The translations under genes were made by a program, and so were the position numbers. Of a stretch of DNA of 64,000 nucleotides, positions 35,513 through 44,129 are shown piece after piece; within the stretch, counting starts at the first letter, position 1, and every line of letters starts with the position of its first letter. This stretch comes from Chryseobacterium populi. GTDB taxonomy: Bacteria > Bacteroidota > Bacteroidia > Flavobacteriales > Weeksellaceae. The notes beneath the pieces were generated by a model, which was given only the letters and a program-made list of their open reading frames with translations, did no database searches and was not told where the DNA came from. The stretch lies in NCBI RefSeq assembly GCF_000282115.1, contig NZ_AKJY01000063.1:1-64000 (forward strand), in the 5' to 3' direction.

Positions 35513-37285
35513 TTAATCTACAATGAACTTTGAAGAAGTATTATCGGTTTTAAGAATGTAAATTCCTTTCTGAGCTCCTTTAAGATTGATCTTATTGGAA
35601 TTTTTGAAAGGATGGGCAATCGATTCTATCAGCTTTCCGGACAGGTCATAGATTTCAGCTTTTGAAACTTTGCTTAGCTCTTCACCTTTTACAAACAATT
35701 CGTTATTTTTAACCGGATTAGGGTATACACTGAAAGAAGATTTACCTTTTGTAAGATCTGAAGTGGCTAATGTAGCGCATGTCCAGCTCAGGTCATCCAT
35801 TGCTACCCTGTTGCTCGTTGAAGGATTCGTTATTTTAATCACAGCATTTCCGGTGACATTGATTCCGTTGATTGTTGTGGTTGCTACAGTAGCACTGTAA
35901 GGGATTGTTCCTACAAGGGTTCCGTTCACTTCAACATTAAGAGTACCTGCAGTCCCTGAATATTTCAGTTGTGTGGTCAATGTTAGGCTCTGAACTCCTC
36001 CTGAAATTGTAGAACTTGTGAGATTTCCACCTCTGATCGTAATTGATTTTCCGTTAATAGTTTCATCTGTTCTTGCAAATGTGGCAGCCCAGGTGATATT
36101 ATTGCTGGTCCATGTTCTGTCTACGTAAGAGCTTGCGCTGGCAGTAGGGATAGCATCAAAAGTTTCTGTTCCACAGCTTCCGCCTATAGGTCCTGTCAAA
36201 GTAGTTCCTGTAGCAATATTACTTTGTGGCGATGAATTTCCGGCTGCATCTTTTGCAATAATATAGAAAGTGTATGTTGTTGAAGGAGCCAATCCCTGAA
36301 CAGTTGCGGTAGTTCCTGAAACAGTTGTGTTCAGTGTTCCGTTTACATAAATTTCGTATCCTGCTACCCCTATATTATCAGTAGCTGCCGTCCAGCTCAG
36401 AACCATTGAATTTGAAGTAGGATTGCTGGCCGTTAAATTGGCTGCTGCTGTGGGAGCCTGAGTATCTGCAACCGGTGTTCCCCAGATTGAACCGGCATAT
36501 TCCGGATGATCGATAAAAGGGTTTCTGTTTCCCTGGTAAACATGAGATGCATTATTTCTGGTAATTTCTGTGGGAGATACAGGATCTGCAGCATTCCAAG
36601 CTAATAATTGGTTAAGCTCCCAGGTCTGAAGTCCCGGAAAAGCTGATCCGCCAAGCATATCCCCTGTATCGAAAGACGAAAGCTGAGATTCATATCTTGT
36701 TACAAAATAGAAAATCATTCTGGCAACATCACCTTTGAATGCATCAACAGGCTCAAAAACAATCCCTGAGTATCCGGGAGAAACTGAAGTTCCCAGTTTA
36801 GAACCATTCATGGATGTGAAAGACGTAGAACCTACTTTTCCGAAAGGGTAATTCGATCTCATCCCGTTTACTTTACCGTCTGTAGCACGGATAAAATGGA
36901 TATCCGATTTCATAGGTAAAGCTTCATTGAAAAGGCTTTGAGGAACAATATGCTCTCTGTTATAGCAATCTCCTTCACTGCTGTAATTTCCACATTGGTT
37001 AGTTCCATAAATGAAATTATAAGGATCCGCACCATTTGGATTTTCAGAATAAATATCCAGGATTGTATTATCGTTTTCGTAAGAAGTGTCGCGGTCAGTA
37101 GTTTCATAGCCATCCCACAGTCCACCATAGCCATGATCCTGATGATTGGAAATGATCTGGCTTAATTTAGTCTTAAGAGCGGCACCTGTTAAGCCGGTCG
37201 TTCCGTCATAATATCCCGCAGGAATTTGGGCAAATGCATCAGCAAATGCAAAACTCAGTAAAAAAGTGAATAAAATTCGTTTCAT
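35513..37285 (-). CDS. Secreted endonuclease I with fibronectin type III and T9SS sorting domains
   Basis: The 590-residue protein has a signal peptide (LLSFAFADAFA), an endonuclease I domain (about 25-260) with the catalytic stretch DCYNREHIVPQSLFN and SDIHFIRATDGKVN, a fibronectin type III domain (about 275-365; SNSMVLSWTAATDNIGVAGYEIY), a jelly-roll-like module (about 370-500) and a C-terminal type IX sorting domain (FSVYPNPVKNN... SGKLIES... KGIYILK). It likely degrades environmental DNA outside the cell. Its terminator precedes aroE. Confidence 0.92.
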   Translation of the reverse strand: MKRILFTFLLSFAFADAFAQIPAGYYDGTTGLTGAALKTKLSQIISNHQDHGYGGLWDGYETTDRDTSYENDNTILDIYSENPNGADPYNFIYGTNQCGNYSSEGDCYNREHIVPQSLFNEALPMKSDIHFIRATDGKVNGMRSNYPFGKVGSTSFTSMNGSKLGTSVSPGYSGIVFEPVDAFKGDVARMIFYFVTRYESQLSSFDTGDMLGGSAFPGLQTWELNQLLAWNAADPVSPTEITRNNASHVYQGNRNPFIDHPEYAGSIWGTPVADTQAPTAAANLTASNPTSNSMVLSWTAATDNIGVAGYEIYVNGTLNTTVSGTTATVQGLAPSTTYTFYIIAKDAAGNSSPQSNIATGTTLTGPIGGSCGTETFDAIPTASASSYVDRTWTSNNITWAATFARTDETINGKSITIRGGNLTSSTISGGVQSLTLTTQLKYSGTAGTLNVEVNGTLVGTIPYSATVATTTINGINVTGNAVIKITNPSTSNRVAMDDLSWTCATLATSDLTKGKSSFSVYPNPVKNNELFVKGEELSKVSKAEIYDLSGKLIESIAHPFKNSNKINLKGAQKGIYILKTDNTSSKFIVD

Positions 37286-37334
37286 TTCAAAAAAATTGGG
37301 CGGTAAAGGTACGAAAAAGAGATTCCGTACGGTA

Positions 37335-38540
37335 TTAATTTTTAGTAATATACTCTTTACTTATCTTTGAAAATACCCACGAAATGATGAATCCGAATAA
37401 GGAAGCCGTAATGGCAACAATGAAATAATTTTTACCTACAATTTTTACAGGAAAAGGCAAGGTTTCATTAGCTTTGAAGAATCCTGAATACAATTGGAAA
37501 TAGCAAAGAACCGTTCCAAGAATTACTCCTGAAATGATTCCGCATACTACAATAAGAACTCCGGTATAAAAGTACATTTTCCTTAGCTGAATTAACGGAA
37601 GCCCCATTGAAATCAGAGATTTGGCCTGTTCTTTTTTATCAAGCTGCAGAATGATAATAGCTCCTGCGAGATTAAATGTCGTAATGAAAATTACCAGTGC
37701 AAAAATCAGATAGATAAAGAGCTTTTCTGTATTGATCATTTTCCAGAATGCGGCATTCTCCTCTTCTTTGGTTTTAACTTCAATATTTTTGCCTAAGGAT
37801 GAAAGAAGCCTGTCTTTTACAAGGTCAGCGTTTTCCGGATTATTTAATTTGATAACAATCTGATAAGCCGAATTTTTGGGTAAGCTTAATAATTCCTCAG
37901 TCAGTTCTATAGGGGAAATAATATAATTGTCCAGCTGATCTTTCCCCGGGAAAACACCGGTTACGATGATATCTTTTTTATTGTAAATATCTTCTTCCTT
38001 ATTGATCATTCCGGTTCCCGGTTTCGGCATGAAAACCGTAGCATAATCACGGTTTGAGTCTACAGGAATAGATAGTCTGTTGTCCAGGGAGTTTTCCATC
38101 AGTACTTCGTTCGAGTATTCAAATCCCGGATACGAACCGTAGAAGACATCTTTATTGATAGGATTCACTTTGGTATAGGCAGAATCAACCCCTCTTAAAA
38201 AGGCAATATCACCTTTTCCGTTGTAGCTGATGTATACTTTTTCTTCAATAATTCTGGAAAAGCTTTTAATTTCCGGATTGCTTTTTAAAATCTGGTTAAC
38301 CTTGTTCAGGTCCTTGATGGTCTTTCCGGAATTGCTTTTAATAGTAAGGTCTGCATGCAGGTTGGAAATCAGGTCTTTATTAAGATCTTCAAGGCCTGAA
38401 AAAACAGAAATAATCACAAACATTGCAGTGACAGCCACAGTCATAGCTCCAATTGCCAGCCACGTAATAAACGTAACGGCCGTACTCCCTTTTTTGGCTA
38501 AAAGGTATCTTGAAGCGATATAAAATGCAATGTTTTTCAA
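37335..38540 (-). CDS. LolC/E-like ABC transporter permease (FtsX family)
   Basis: The 401-residue inner-membrane protein has one N-terminal span (TAVTFITWLAIGAMTVAVTAMFVIISVFSG), a large periplasmic domain (about 50-260) and three C-terminal spans, the MacB/FtsX arrangement of lipoprotein-releasing permeases. The ATPase partner is not adjacent. It sits 3 bases after rbfA, an arrangement I believe common in Bacteroidota. Involvement in lipoprotein transport is inferred from the fold only. Confidence 0.85.
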   Translation of the reverse strand: MKNIAFYIASRYLLAKKGSTAVTFITWLAIGAMTVAVTAMFVIISVFSGLEDLNKDLISNLHADLTIKSNSGKTIKDLNKVNQILKSNPEIKSFSRIIEEKVYISYNGKGDIAFLRGVDSAYTKVNPINKDVFYGSYPGFEYSNEVLMENSLDNRLSIPVDSNRDYATVFMPKPGTGMINKEEDIYNKKDIIVTGVFPGKDQLDNYIISPIELTEELLSLPKNSAYQIVIKLNNPENADLVKDRLLSSLGKNIEVKTKEEENAAFWKMINTEKLFIYLIFALVIFITTFNLAGAIIILQLDKKEQAKSLISMGLPLIQLRKMYFYTGVLIVVCGIISGVILGTVLCYFQLYSGFFKANETLPFPVKIVGKNYFIVAITASLFGFIISWVFSKISKEYITKN

Positions 38541-38543
38541 TTC

Positions 38544-38903
38544 TTATAAAACAGGATTGTCACCTTCTCCTCTCAGTTCTCTTTCAAGTTTTTCAACATC
38601 ATCAAGGGCCGTGTCTAAGTAAAAATTCAGCTGAGGAATTACCCGAACTTGTTTTGCCATCTTCTGGCCGATAAAATTTCTGTACTGGGCTTTATTTTCT
38701 TCTATTTCTTTCATGACAGGAGCACGGAATTCCTGAGGGAAAATGCTTAAATAAATTTTTGCAATTCCTAAATCAGCAGATACTTTTACATCTGAAACAC
38801 TTACCAGGATACTTTGTTTGCTTTCTGCAGCCTGTTTCCTGAAAAGCTCGGCGAAGTCTTCCTGTATAATCTGTGCTACTTTTCTTTGTCTGTTACTTTC
38901 CAT
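38544..38903 (-). CDS. rbfA: Ribosome-binding factor A
   Basis: RbfA is a 30S maturation factor with a KH-like fold. The 119-residue protein begins MESNRQRKVAQIIQEDFAEL and contains SVSDVKVSADLGIAKIYLSIFP and RNFIGQKMAKQVRVIPQLNFYLD, the family signature. The permease gene follows closely, so they are probably one transcript started from the -7 box at 38912. Confidence 0.95.
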   Translation of the reverse strand: MESNRQRKVAQIIQEDFAELFRKQAAESKQSILVSVSDVKVSADLGIAKIYLSIFPQEFRAPVMKEIEENKAQYRNFIGQKMAKQVRVIPQLNFYLDTALDDVEKLERELRGEGDNPVL

Positions 38904-38911
38904 AATTTCTG

Positions 38912-38919
38912 CAAATTTA
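38912..38919 (-). promoter_or_regulatory. -7 promoter element of rbfA
   Basis: TAAATTTG on the minus strand matches TAnnTTTG and lies only 8 bases before the ATG, giving a very short or no leader. Confidence 0.45.
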
Positions 38920-38997
38920 GTACTTTTGTTTGAATTGCTCAGTTGAAATTTGATCGCTGTATCAAATTTACGATTTAATTATAATTTAATAGTATTT

Positions 38998-39396
38998 ATG
39001 AAGTTAGAACATATCGGTATTGCCGTAAAATCTTTAGGAGTTTCTGATGAACTTTTTAAAAAACTTTTGGGAAAAGAATCCTACAAAAAAGAAACTGTGG
39101 AAAGGGAAGGGGTTGTCACTTCTTTTTATGGAACCGGGGAAAGCAAAATAGAACTTCTGGAGGCCAATAACCAGGAAAGTCCGATCTCAAAATTTATCGA
39201 TAAAAAGGGGGAAGGCATCCATCATCTGGCGTTTGGTGTTGAAAATATTCTTGAAGAAGTTGAAAGATTAAAAAAAGAAGGATTTCAGTTTATTTCCGAA
39301 GAACCGAAAGAAGGTGCTGATAATAAATTAGTTGTCTTTCTGCACCCGAAATCCACCAATGGTGTGCTGGTAGAACTTTGTCAAGAAAAGCAATAA
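38998..39396 (+). CDS. mce: Methylmalonyl-CoA epimerase
   Basis: A vicinal-oxygen-chelate fold enzyme that interconverts the (R) and (S) forms of methylmalonyl-CoA. The start at MKLEHIGIAVKSL (ATG at 38998) fits the family, giving 132 residues. Metal ligands are visible as His4 in EHIG and the histidine pair in GEGIHHLAFGV, with a Glu in NGVLVELCQ. It precedes the tRNA gene that anchors the accessory region. Confidence 0.92.
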   Translation: MKLEHIGIAVKSLGVSDELFKKLLGKESYKKETVEREGVVTSFYGTGESKIELLEANNQESPISKFIDKKGEGIHHLAFGVENILEEVERLKKEGFQFISEEPKEGADNKLVVFLHPKSTNGVLVELCQEKQ

Positions 39397-39401
39397 AAAG
39401 T

Positions 39402-39431
39402 TTTGTAGTGAAATAAATTTTGCTATTTTTG
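39402..39431 (+). promoter_or_regulatory. Promoter of the tRNA-CAT gene
   Basis: TTTG (39402-39405), an 18-base spacer and TATTTTTG (39424-39431) match both elements of the Bacteroidota housekeeping promoter. It lies 28 bases before the tRNA 5' end. Confidence 0.75.
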
Positions 39432-39458
39432 CAATCACAAAATTTAACCAGATTTTGA

Positions 39459-39532
39459 GGTCCTATAGCTCAGTTGGTTAGAGCACCTGACTCATAATCA
39501 GGTGGTCCCTGGTTCGAGCCCAGGTGGGACCA
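39459..39532 (+). tRNA. tRNA-Met (anticodon CAT)
   Basis: A complete cloverleaf of 74 bases: acceptor GGTCCTA with TGGGACC, D stem GCTC/GAGC, anticodon stem CCTGA/TCAGG with loop CTCATAA (anticodon CAT), T stem CCTGG/CCAGG with TTCGAGC, and discriminator A; CCA is not fully encoded. The elongator methionine tRNA is most likely; an isoleucine tRNA with modified CAT cannot be excluded by eye. Its last 28 bases form part of the attachment repeat. Confidence 0.92.
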
Positions 39533-39533
39533 C
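39505..39533 (+). repeat. Left attachment-site repeat (tRNA 3' end)
   Basis: The 29 bases from GTCCCTGG to GGACCAC at the tRNA 3' end recur exactly at 46177-46205, the classic signature of integration by a tyrosine recombinase into a tRNA gene. Confidence 0.85.
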
Positions 39534-39543
39534 TATTTAAACC

Positions 39544-39574
39544 AAGCACTTACAGAAATGTAGGTGCTTTTTTT
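39544..39574 (+). terminator. Terminator after the tRNA gene
   Basis: Arms AAGCACTTACA (39544-39554) and TGTAGGTGCTT (39559-39569) pair with one wobble around GAAA and are followed by T residues. Similar hairpins follow the other two attachment-like copies at 46215 and 56537. Confidence 0.85.
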
Positions 39575-39678
39575 GTTTACTAAAGCTGTTTATCAATAGT
39601 TTACTATACTGTTGAATTCTGTAATTCTAATACTTTATACTTGTCAAGTTTGATTTTGTTGTCTAAAAAGGCATACAA

Positions 39679-39709
39679 TTGGGTTGCAACTTTTAAATTT
39701 TGGGTTGCA
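39679..39709 (+). repeat. Pair of direct 10-bp repeats upstream of the integrase fragment
   Basis: TTGGGTTGCA occurs at 39679-39688 and again at 39700-39709, spaced 21 bp start to start, two helical turns. Located between the attachment site and the integrase frame, they are candidates for recombinase arm-binding sites or an operator. Confidence 0.55.
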
Positions 39710-39746
39710 TATTAAATCACACATTTTTAATTATTTACAATAGCTA

Positions 39747-40208
39747 ATGAATATAAATATTTTAAAAATCCTGTTTTTAATTTCTGCAACCAGAATTAAT
39801 AACCAAGGATTAGTACCTATAATCTGTAGATTAACTTTTCAAGGAGATAGAAAAGCATTTTCTACAGGATTGTTTATAAATCCTAATTATTGGAATAGTA
39901 AACAGCAGAAAGCTAAACCACCCAATGATAATAATACTTTTATCAATTCCCAATTAAGCCTGATTAAGAATGAAATTAATCAGGCTTTTTTATTTCTACA
40001 GGTTAACGAAAAGACTATTAGTCATCAGGAGTTCATAGAAATATCTCAAAATTGTATTGCTAATGTACTTCCTAACCATTTTATAAGTGAACCTGAAATA
40101 AGAGTAAGTCATCAAATTAAAGGTAGGACTTTGAATGCTTTTGACTTTACTAAAGGTATTCTACAAAGTATCAATGGTAATTCTGATTATCATTGGTTTT
40201 TGAGTTAA
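39747..40208 (+). pseudogene. Truncated tyrosine recombinase/integrase (N-terminal arm-binding domain)
   Basis: The 153-residue frame matches the N-terminal arm-DNA-binding domain of Bacteroidota phage-type integrases: a three-strand unit with VPIICRLTFQGDRKAFSTGLFINPNYWN and a following helical part. The core-binding and catalytic domains with the R...HxxR...Y residues are missing; the frame stops at 40208, followed by a terminator and the end of the convergent caspase-like gene. It lies beside the tRNA attachment site as expected for the element's own integrase. It is probably non-functional. Confidence 0.8.
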
Positions 40209-40210
40209 TT

Positions 40211-40240
40211 TATTATCACCTCTTCTTAGGGGTGATAATA
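40211..40240. terminator. Bidirectional terminator between integrase fragment and defence operon
   Basis: A perfect 10-bp stem, TATTATCACC (40211-40220) with GGTGATAATA (40231-40240), lies between the two convergent genes. Confidence 0.8.
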
Positions 40241-40903
40241 TTAAAAAATTAGATTAATATATTTTATAGTGTTTCTAAACTCAAAAAGTAGCCTTGCCAA
40301 TTCAATTCTATTTTTATTTTCTTTATCTAAAAGAACAGTGTTTATGGTTTGATTAATAAAAAAAATATAATAATTATAAATTGAAGAAAATAATATTTTA
40401 TCTGATATTAAAAGCTTTATAACTTTTATTGAGGCTTCAATGTAGAAAGTGTTAAATATAGAAATTTCGTCGGCACTGAGATCTTTTTTTATGTGATTTT
40501 TTTCATTATGAAAGTCTACTTCTTTTTTAGAGCTGATAATATTGCCAAAACCTATTGCCGAACTAAAAGTATTCATGGTTTTAATAAAATCTGAAGACCT
40601 ACAACTTATTAGAAGAATATCATGATCCTCGAAATAATGATTTCCCCATTGAGTATTCAAAAAATATTTTTCATATATATGGCTTTCATCTGGCTCATAA
40701 AGTCCGAATGAACTTCCATGGCCTAAATAAATAATTAAAGATTTAGGCTCTAAATCTGCTAATAAAGATTTTGCATGATGGATAGAATCAGTATTACTGT
40801 CAAATTGATGATAAAATTCAGAAAACTCTTTTCCTAAAGTTTCTAAAAAAACAGTTGATTCATCTACAGCATGTAGTATAAGTATATTTTTATAATTATT
40901 CAT
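40241..40903 (-). CDS. Caspase/CHAT-like cysteine protease, candidate effector
   Basis: The 220-residue protein shows the clan CD protease pattern: SLIIYLGHGSS with His62 and DILLISCRSSDF with Cys101, each after a hydrophobic strand, 39 residues apart. The N-terminal strand NILILHAVDES resembles the first strand of caspase and CHAT folds. No transmembrane or DNA-binding element is obvious; the C-terminal third is helical. It is the last gene of the operon and overlaps the receiver-like gene by 8 bases. In other immune systems such proteases cut host proteins once activated; that role is inferred here. Confidence 0.65.
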   Translation of the reverse strand: MNNYKNILILHAVDESTVFLETLGKEFSEFYHQFDSNTDSIHHAKSLLADLEPKSLIIYLGHGSSFGLYEPDESHIYEKYFLNTQWGNHYFEDHDILLISCRSSDFIKTMNTFSSAIGFGNIISSKKEVDFHNEKNHIKKDLSADEISIFNTFYIEASIKVIKLLISDKILFSSIYNYYIFFINQTINTVLLDKENKNRIELARLLFEFRNTIKYINLIF

Positions 40904-41615
40904 TTAATTTAGAATAATGTGCTATAGATAGTTCAACTATTTCACGTATAAACTTCAAACCTAAATCATTATTTTCGGATATTAAATTAAGTAAGTATCC
41001 TATTTTTTGTCCATCGTAATCTTCATTTCCAGTATTAATAACAATATTTTCATCGAAAAGGCTTAAAGTGTTAAGTACAATTAAAGAGATACTTTTGCTA
41101 TTTGTAATCAATGTGTTAATCTCGTTAAATCTTTCGTTTCTGGTAGAAAATTTGATTTTTAATTCCAAAAGAAGACTTAGCAGCTCTCGTGAATAAATAG
41201 GCTCTTCAGTTGTAGCTAAATCCTTTTGAATACCAGATACTAAGACTTGGCTAACTTCTTTGGGTTTGCCAGAATAAATTAAATATTGAATCTTTTTAAA
41301 TTTCTCATGTTTTCCTACTAAAATCTTTATGATTTCTAATGCATTTATTTCATCATAGTTTTCAGTTTTAGGTATCATATTCCAGTCTGAAGCTATTAAA
41401 TTAATTTGCTTACCTCTTAGTAATTCATCAAGCTCAGTGTTGAAACTATCTATATCAAATTCATTGGTTTCTTGATTCCAATATTTAACAGGATTTACAA
41501 AAATTAAATTACATTCAATTCCCGGAACTTTAACTTGAGTCTTATTTTGATTTAATTCTTCATCCTCGTCATCAAAAACAAGATAATTCAGTGATATTTT
41601 ATTACTTGATGCCAT
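40896..41615 (-). CDS. Response receiver-like protein
   Basis: The 239-residue protein has an apparent receiver domain: acidic pair Asp15-Asp16 after the first strand (YLVFDDEDEE), a candidate phospho-acceptor Asp77 at the end of a strand (NLIASDWNM), and a Ser in IQYLIYSGKPKE (Ser115) with an adjacent lysine, in the order expected for response regulators. The C-terminal half is helical, with no recognisable DNA-binding domain. It lies between the histidine-kinase-like ATPase (3 bases) and the protease (8-base overlap), suggesting it relays the ATPase state to the protease. Confidence 0.65.
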   Translation of the reverse strand: MASSNKISLNYLVFDDEDEELNQNKTQVKVPGIECNLIFVNPVKYWNQETNEFDIDSFNTELDELLRGKQINLIASDWNMIPKTENYDEINALEIIKILVGKHEKFKKIQYLIYSGKPKEVSQVLVSGIQKDLATTEEPIYSRELLSLLLELKIKFSTRNERFNEINTLITNSKSISLIVLNTLSLFDENIVINTGNEDYDGQKIGYLLNLISENNDLGLKFIREIVELSIAHYSKLNE

Positions 41616-41618
41616 TAT

Positions 41619-44129
41619 TTATATTGTAATTTTGAAGGAAGCCCCTTTTAACTTAATATTATTACCAATAAACTCAATACTTCCTTTCAAATTTTTAACT
41701 CGCTTGTCAACATCATACATACCAATACCAGATCCTTTTTCTGACGATTCACGAACACCTAATTCAAAAATTGCCTTAGGATTTTTTGCTAATTTTTCAG
41801 GAACACCATTACCATTATCAGAATAAAGAATTTCAAGTTTGTTATCTTTTTTGCAAAATTCAACGATAACCTTTTTAGCTTTAGCTTTAATTGAATTTGA
41901 AATAAGGTTGTCAAGAATTATATCAATATCGATAGGGTTAAGAACAATGAACTTATCTAATACATTTTCTACGTTGATTTCAAAATTTTTTCTTGAATCA
42001 TGTACTTCTAAGTATTCTTTTATATAAATTGGAAGATTTATCCTTTGATTCGTATGTTTATAATCAAAATTTGATTTTATAATGATTTGTGAAACTTTTA
42101 GAGCTTTATCAATATTATTTTTTATTGAATAAATTTTATTTTTTATTTCATTATCAATTGAAGTTGATAACAAATCATTGACATATGTAGATGCGTTACC
42201 CACATATAAATCAATTGAATGGACAAGTTGCTCTGCATCATCACTTAACGTTTTTCTTGTTGCGTTAAGATATTGATTTTTTTTAGTTTCAATACTTAGC
42301 TTATCAGTAAGATCTTTATTCTTTTCTTTTTCTTCCTTAGCTTTCTGTTCAGCTTTTAATTTTGCAAGTTCGGCTAATGCTCTTTCTTTTTCTTTCCTTT
42401 CGGCTTCAAATTCTGCTATTCTTCTTTTTTCAGCCTCTTCTCGTTGCTTTCTTTCAGCCTCCTCACGTTTTTTTCTTTCTTCTTCTGCTTTTTTCTCGGC
42501 TTCAATTCTCTTTTTTCTTTCTTCTTCTTCTCTTTTTTCAGCGTCGTCTTTTTCCTTTAGAATTTTATTAAAGTTGTCTTCTGTTAACTTTACTTGATTA
42601 AGTAGGTCTTTGTCATTAGTTTTCTCTGCTATTTTTTCTAAGTCTGCAATAAATTTAGGTTGGACAATATCAAGTTGTTCATTAACGAGATTTAATAAGT
42701 CTTTGTTATATTCTATTATTTTAATGTCTTTATCATCACTTAGTGTTTTGATCAAGTTCACAAAATCAATCTTACTACCCAAGTTACTTAAAGCATCTTC
42801 AAAAAAATCCTTATCCTTATCTTCTTCTAAGTTTTTTCTAAAATTTTCAGCTACTTTTTCATTTAAAAAATAGTTCCGTCTTTTAAATCCTTCTCCCCAA
42901 AGCACACCTACAACATAACGTTCTAATCTCTTTAATGCCTTTTCGTATAAAATTTCAAATAAAATATTTTTGCCTACAGTTTCCACAAGTCCTCCATCTC
43001 GACTTGAAACTTCTTTAAATTCATTAAAGTTCTCAGTTATTAATTCGACTGCACCAAATAAATCTCTTGAACCTAAAAATCTATTATATCCTTGTTGTTT
43101 TCTGTTGTCAATTTTCCAGCTATCATCTCCAACATTTCCATAAGGTTGGACCCTAAAACCATTTTTAAATAAAAATACATTTCCATAATTTACAGGTTCA
43201 ATGTCCATTAATTTGCCAAAGTTGATTTTAGCACTTCGATTCAAGAAGTAGAGATTAATCTCTAAATCATTAATAATTGTATGAAATTTATTAGGTTCTT
43301 CTATATGGTAAATTAATGTTCCTCTATCAATTATTTTTGTAGTAATGTATTTATCTTTTAAAACTAAATCAATTTGGGTTGTTTTTAAATCAAAAATTTT
43401 CAGTATAGTATTATCTACTATACCATTAATTTTAAGATTTTTATCTGAATTTTTATCTAAGTTAATAAAATTTCTTGCTTCAATTTCAATGACAAAACTA
43501 TTATCTTTTGAAAATGGGTTTATAAGTTTTTCAAGTGATCTTCGGAGTTCTCTTAACTTAATTTCATCCCAATTTGAATTAAGTTTAGAAATTTTTAGGA
43601 TTGTTCCATTTGAGTAAGATTTTGGGAAAATTTTTTCATTTTTGATTTCTTTAAATGGAATTTCGATAGAACCAAAGCTTTGTTGTGCATCTTTTTCAAA
43701 TTCAGCCCAATCAACATCAACTTGATATGTTTGATTTGTATTAATTTTTGATGTTATAAGTTGTAATTGCCCCCCTAATCTATCACATGAAAAACGTCCA
43801 ACTCCCTTAGCTCCAGCATAAAATCTTCTGGATTTTAGATTGTTTAAGTGAGAATTTCTTTTTAAACCCTCATCCTCAGTATTATCTTTTTTAGCAGAGT
43901 AAGCAACCGCAAACCATTTTTTGACTAAATCATCTTTTGACATACCTTTCCCATTGTCAATAATAATTATTTCATCATCTTTAAAAATAATTTTCACAAA
44001 ATCAGCATATGCATCATAAGAATTTTTTACAAGCTCATATATAGCAATAAAATCATCGGTAATTAAATCTCTACCAATGATGTTTTTCATTCCCGTCTTT
44101 ATATCAAATCTTAATACACCTTTATCCAT
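41619..44129 (-). CDS. Dual GHKL-ATPase coiled-coil protein (histidine-kinase/MORC-like)
   Basis: This 836-residue protein has two GHKL ATPase domains. The N-terminal one (about 1-180) has the N-box YELVKNSYDA, G1 DNGKGM (58-63) and G2 GAKGVGRFS, resembling paraMORC/Hsp90-like ATPases. The C-terminal one (about 733-836) has DIILDNLISNSIKAKA, SDNGNGVPEK and EKGSGIGMYDV, resembling histidine kinases. Between them are a long charged coiled coil rich in EEERKK/EAE units (about 525-615) and a helix with EQLVHSIDLY near residue 636, a possible phospho-histidine site. It overlaps the methyltransferase gene's end by 8 bases. Confidence 0.8.
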   Translation of the reverse strand: MDKGVLRFDIKTGMKNIIGRDLITDDFIAIYELVKNSYDAYADFVKIIFKDDEIIIIDNGKGMSKDDLVKKWFAVAYSAKKDNTEDEGLKRNSHLNNLKSRRFYAGAKGVGRFSCDRLGGQLQLITSKINTNQTYQVDVDWAEFEKDAQQSFGSIEIPFKEIKNEKIFPKSYSNGTILKISKLNSNWDEIKLRELRRSLEKLINPFSKDNSFVIEIEARNFINLDKNSDKNLKINGIVDNTILKIFDLKTTQIDLVLKDKYITTKIIDRGTLIYHIEEPNKFHTIINDLEINLYFLNRSAKINFGKLMDIEPVNYGNVFLFKNGFRVQPYGNVGDDSWKIDNRKQQGYNRFLGSRDLFGAVELITENFNEFKEVSSRDGGLVETVGKNILFEILYEKALKRLERYVVGVLWGEGFKRRNYFLNEKVAENFRKNLEEDKDKDFFEDALSNLGSKIDFVNLIKTLSDDKDIKIIEYNKDLLNLVNEQLDIVQPKFIADLEKIAEKTNDKDLLNQVKLTEDNFNKILKEKDDAEKREEEERKKRIEAEKKAEEERKKREEAERKQREEAEKRRIAEFEAERKEKERALAELAKLKAEQKAKEEKEKNKDLTDKLSIETKKNQYLNATRKTLSDDAEQLVHSIDLYVGNASTYVNDLLSTSIDNEIKNKIYSIKNNIDKALKVSQIIIKSNFDYKHTNQRINLPIYIKEYLEVHDSRKNFEINVENVLDKFIVLNPIDIDIILDNLISNSIKAKAKKVIVEFCKKDNKLEILYSDNGNGVPEKLAKNPKAIFELGVRESSEKGSGIGMYDVDKRVKNLKGSIEFIGNNIKLKGASFKITI

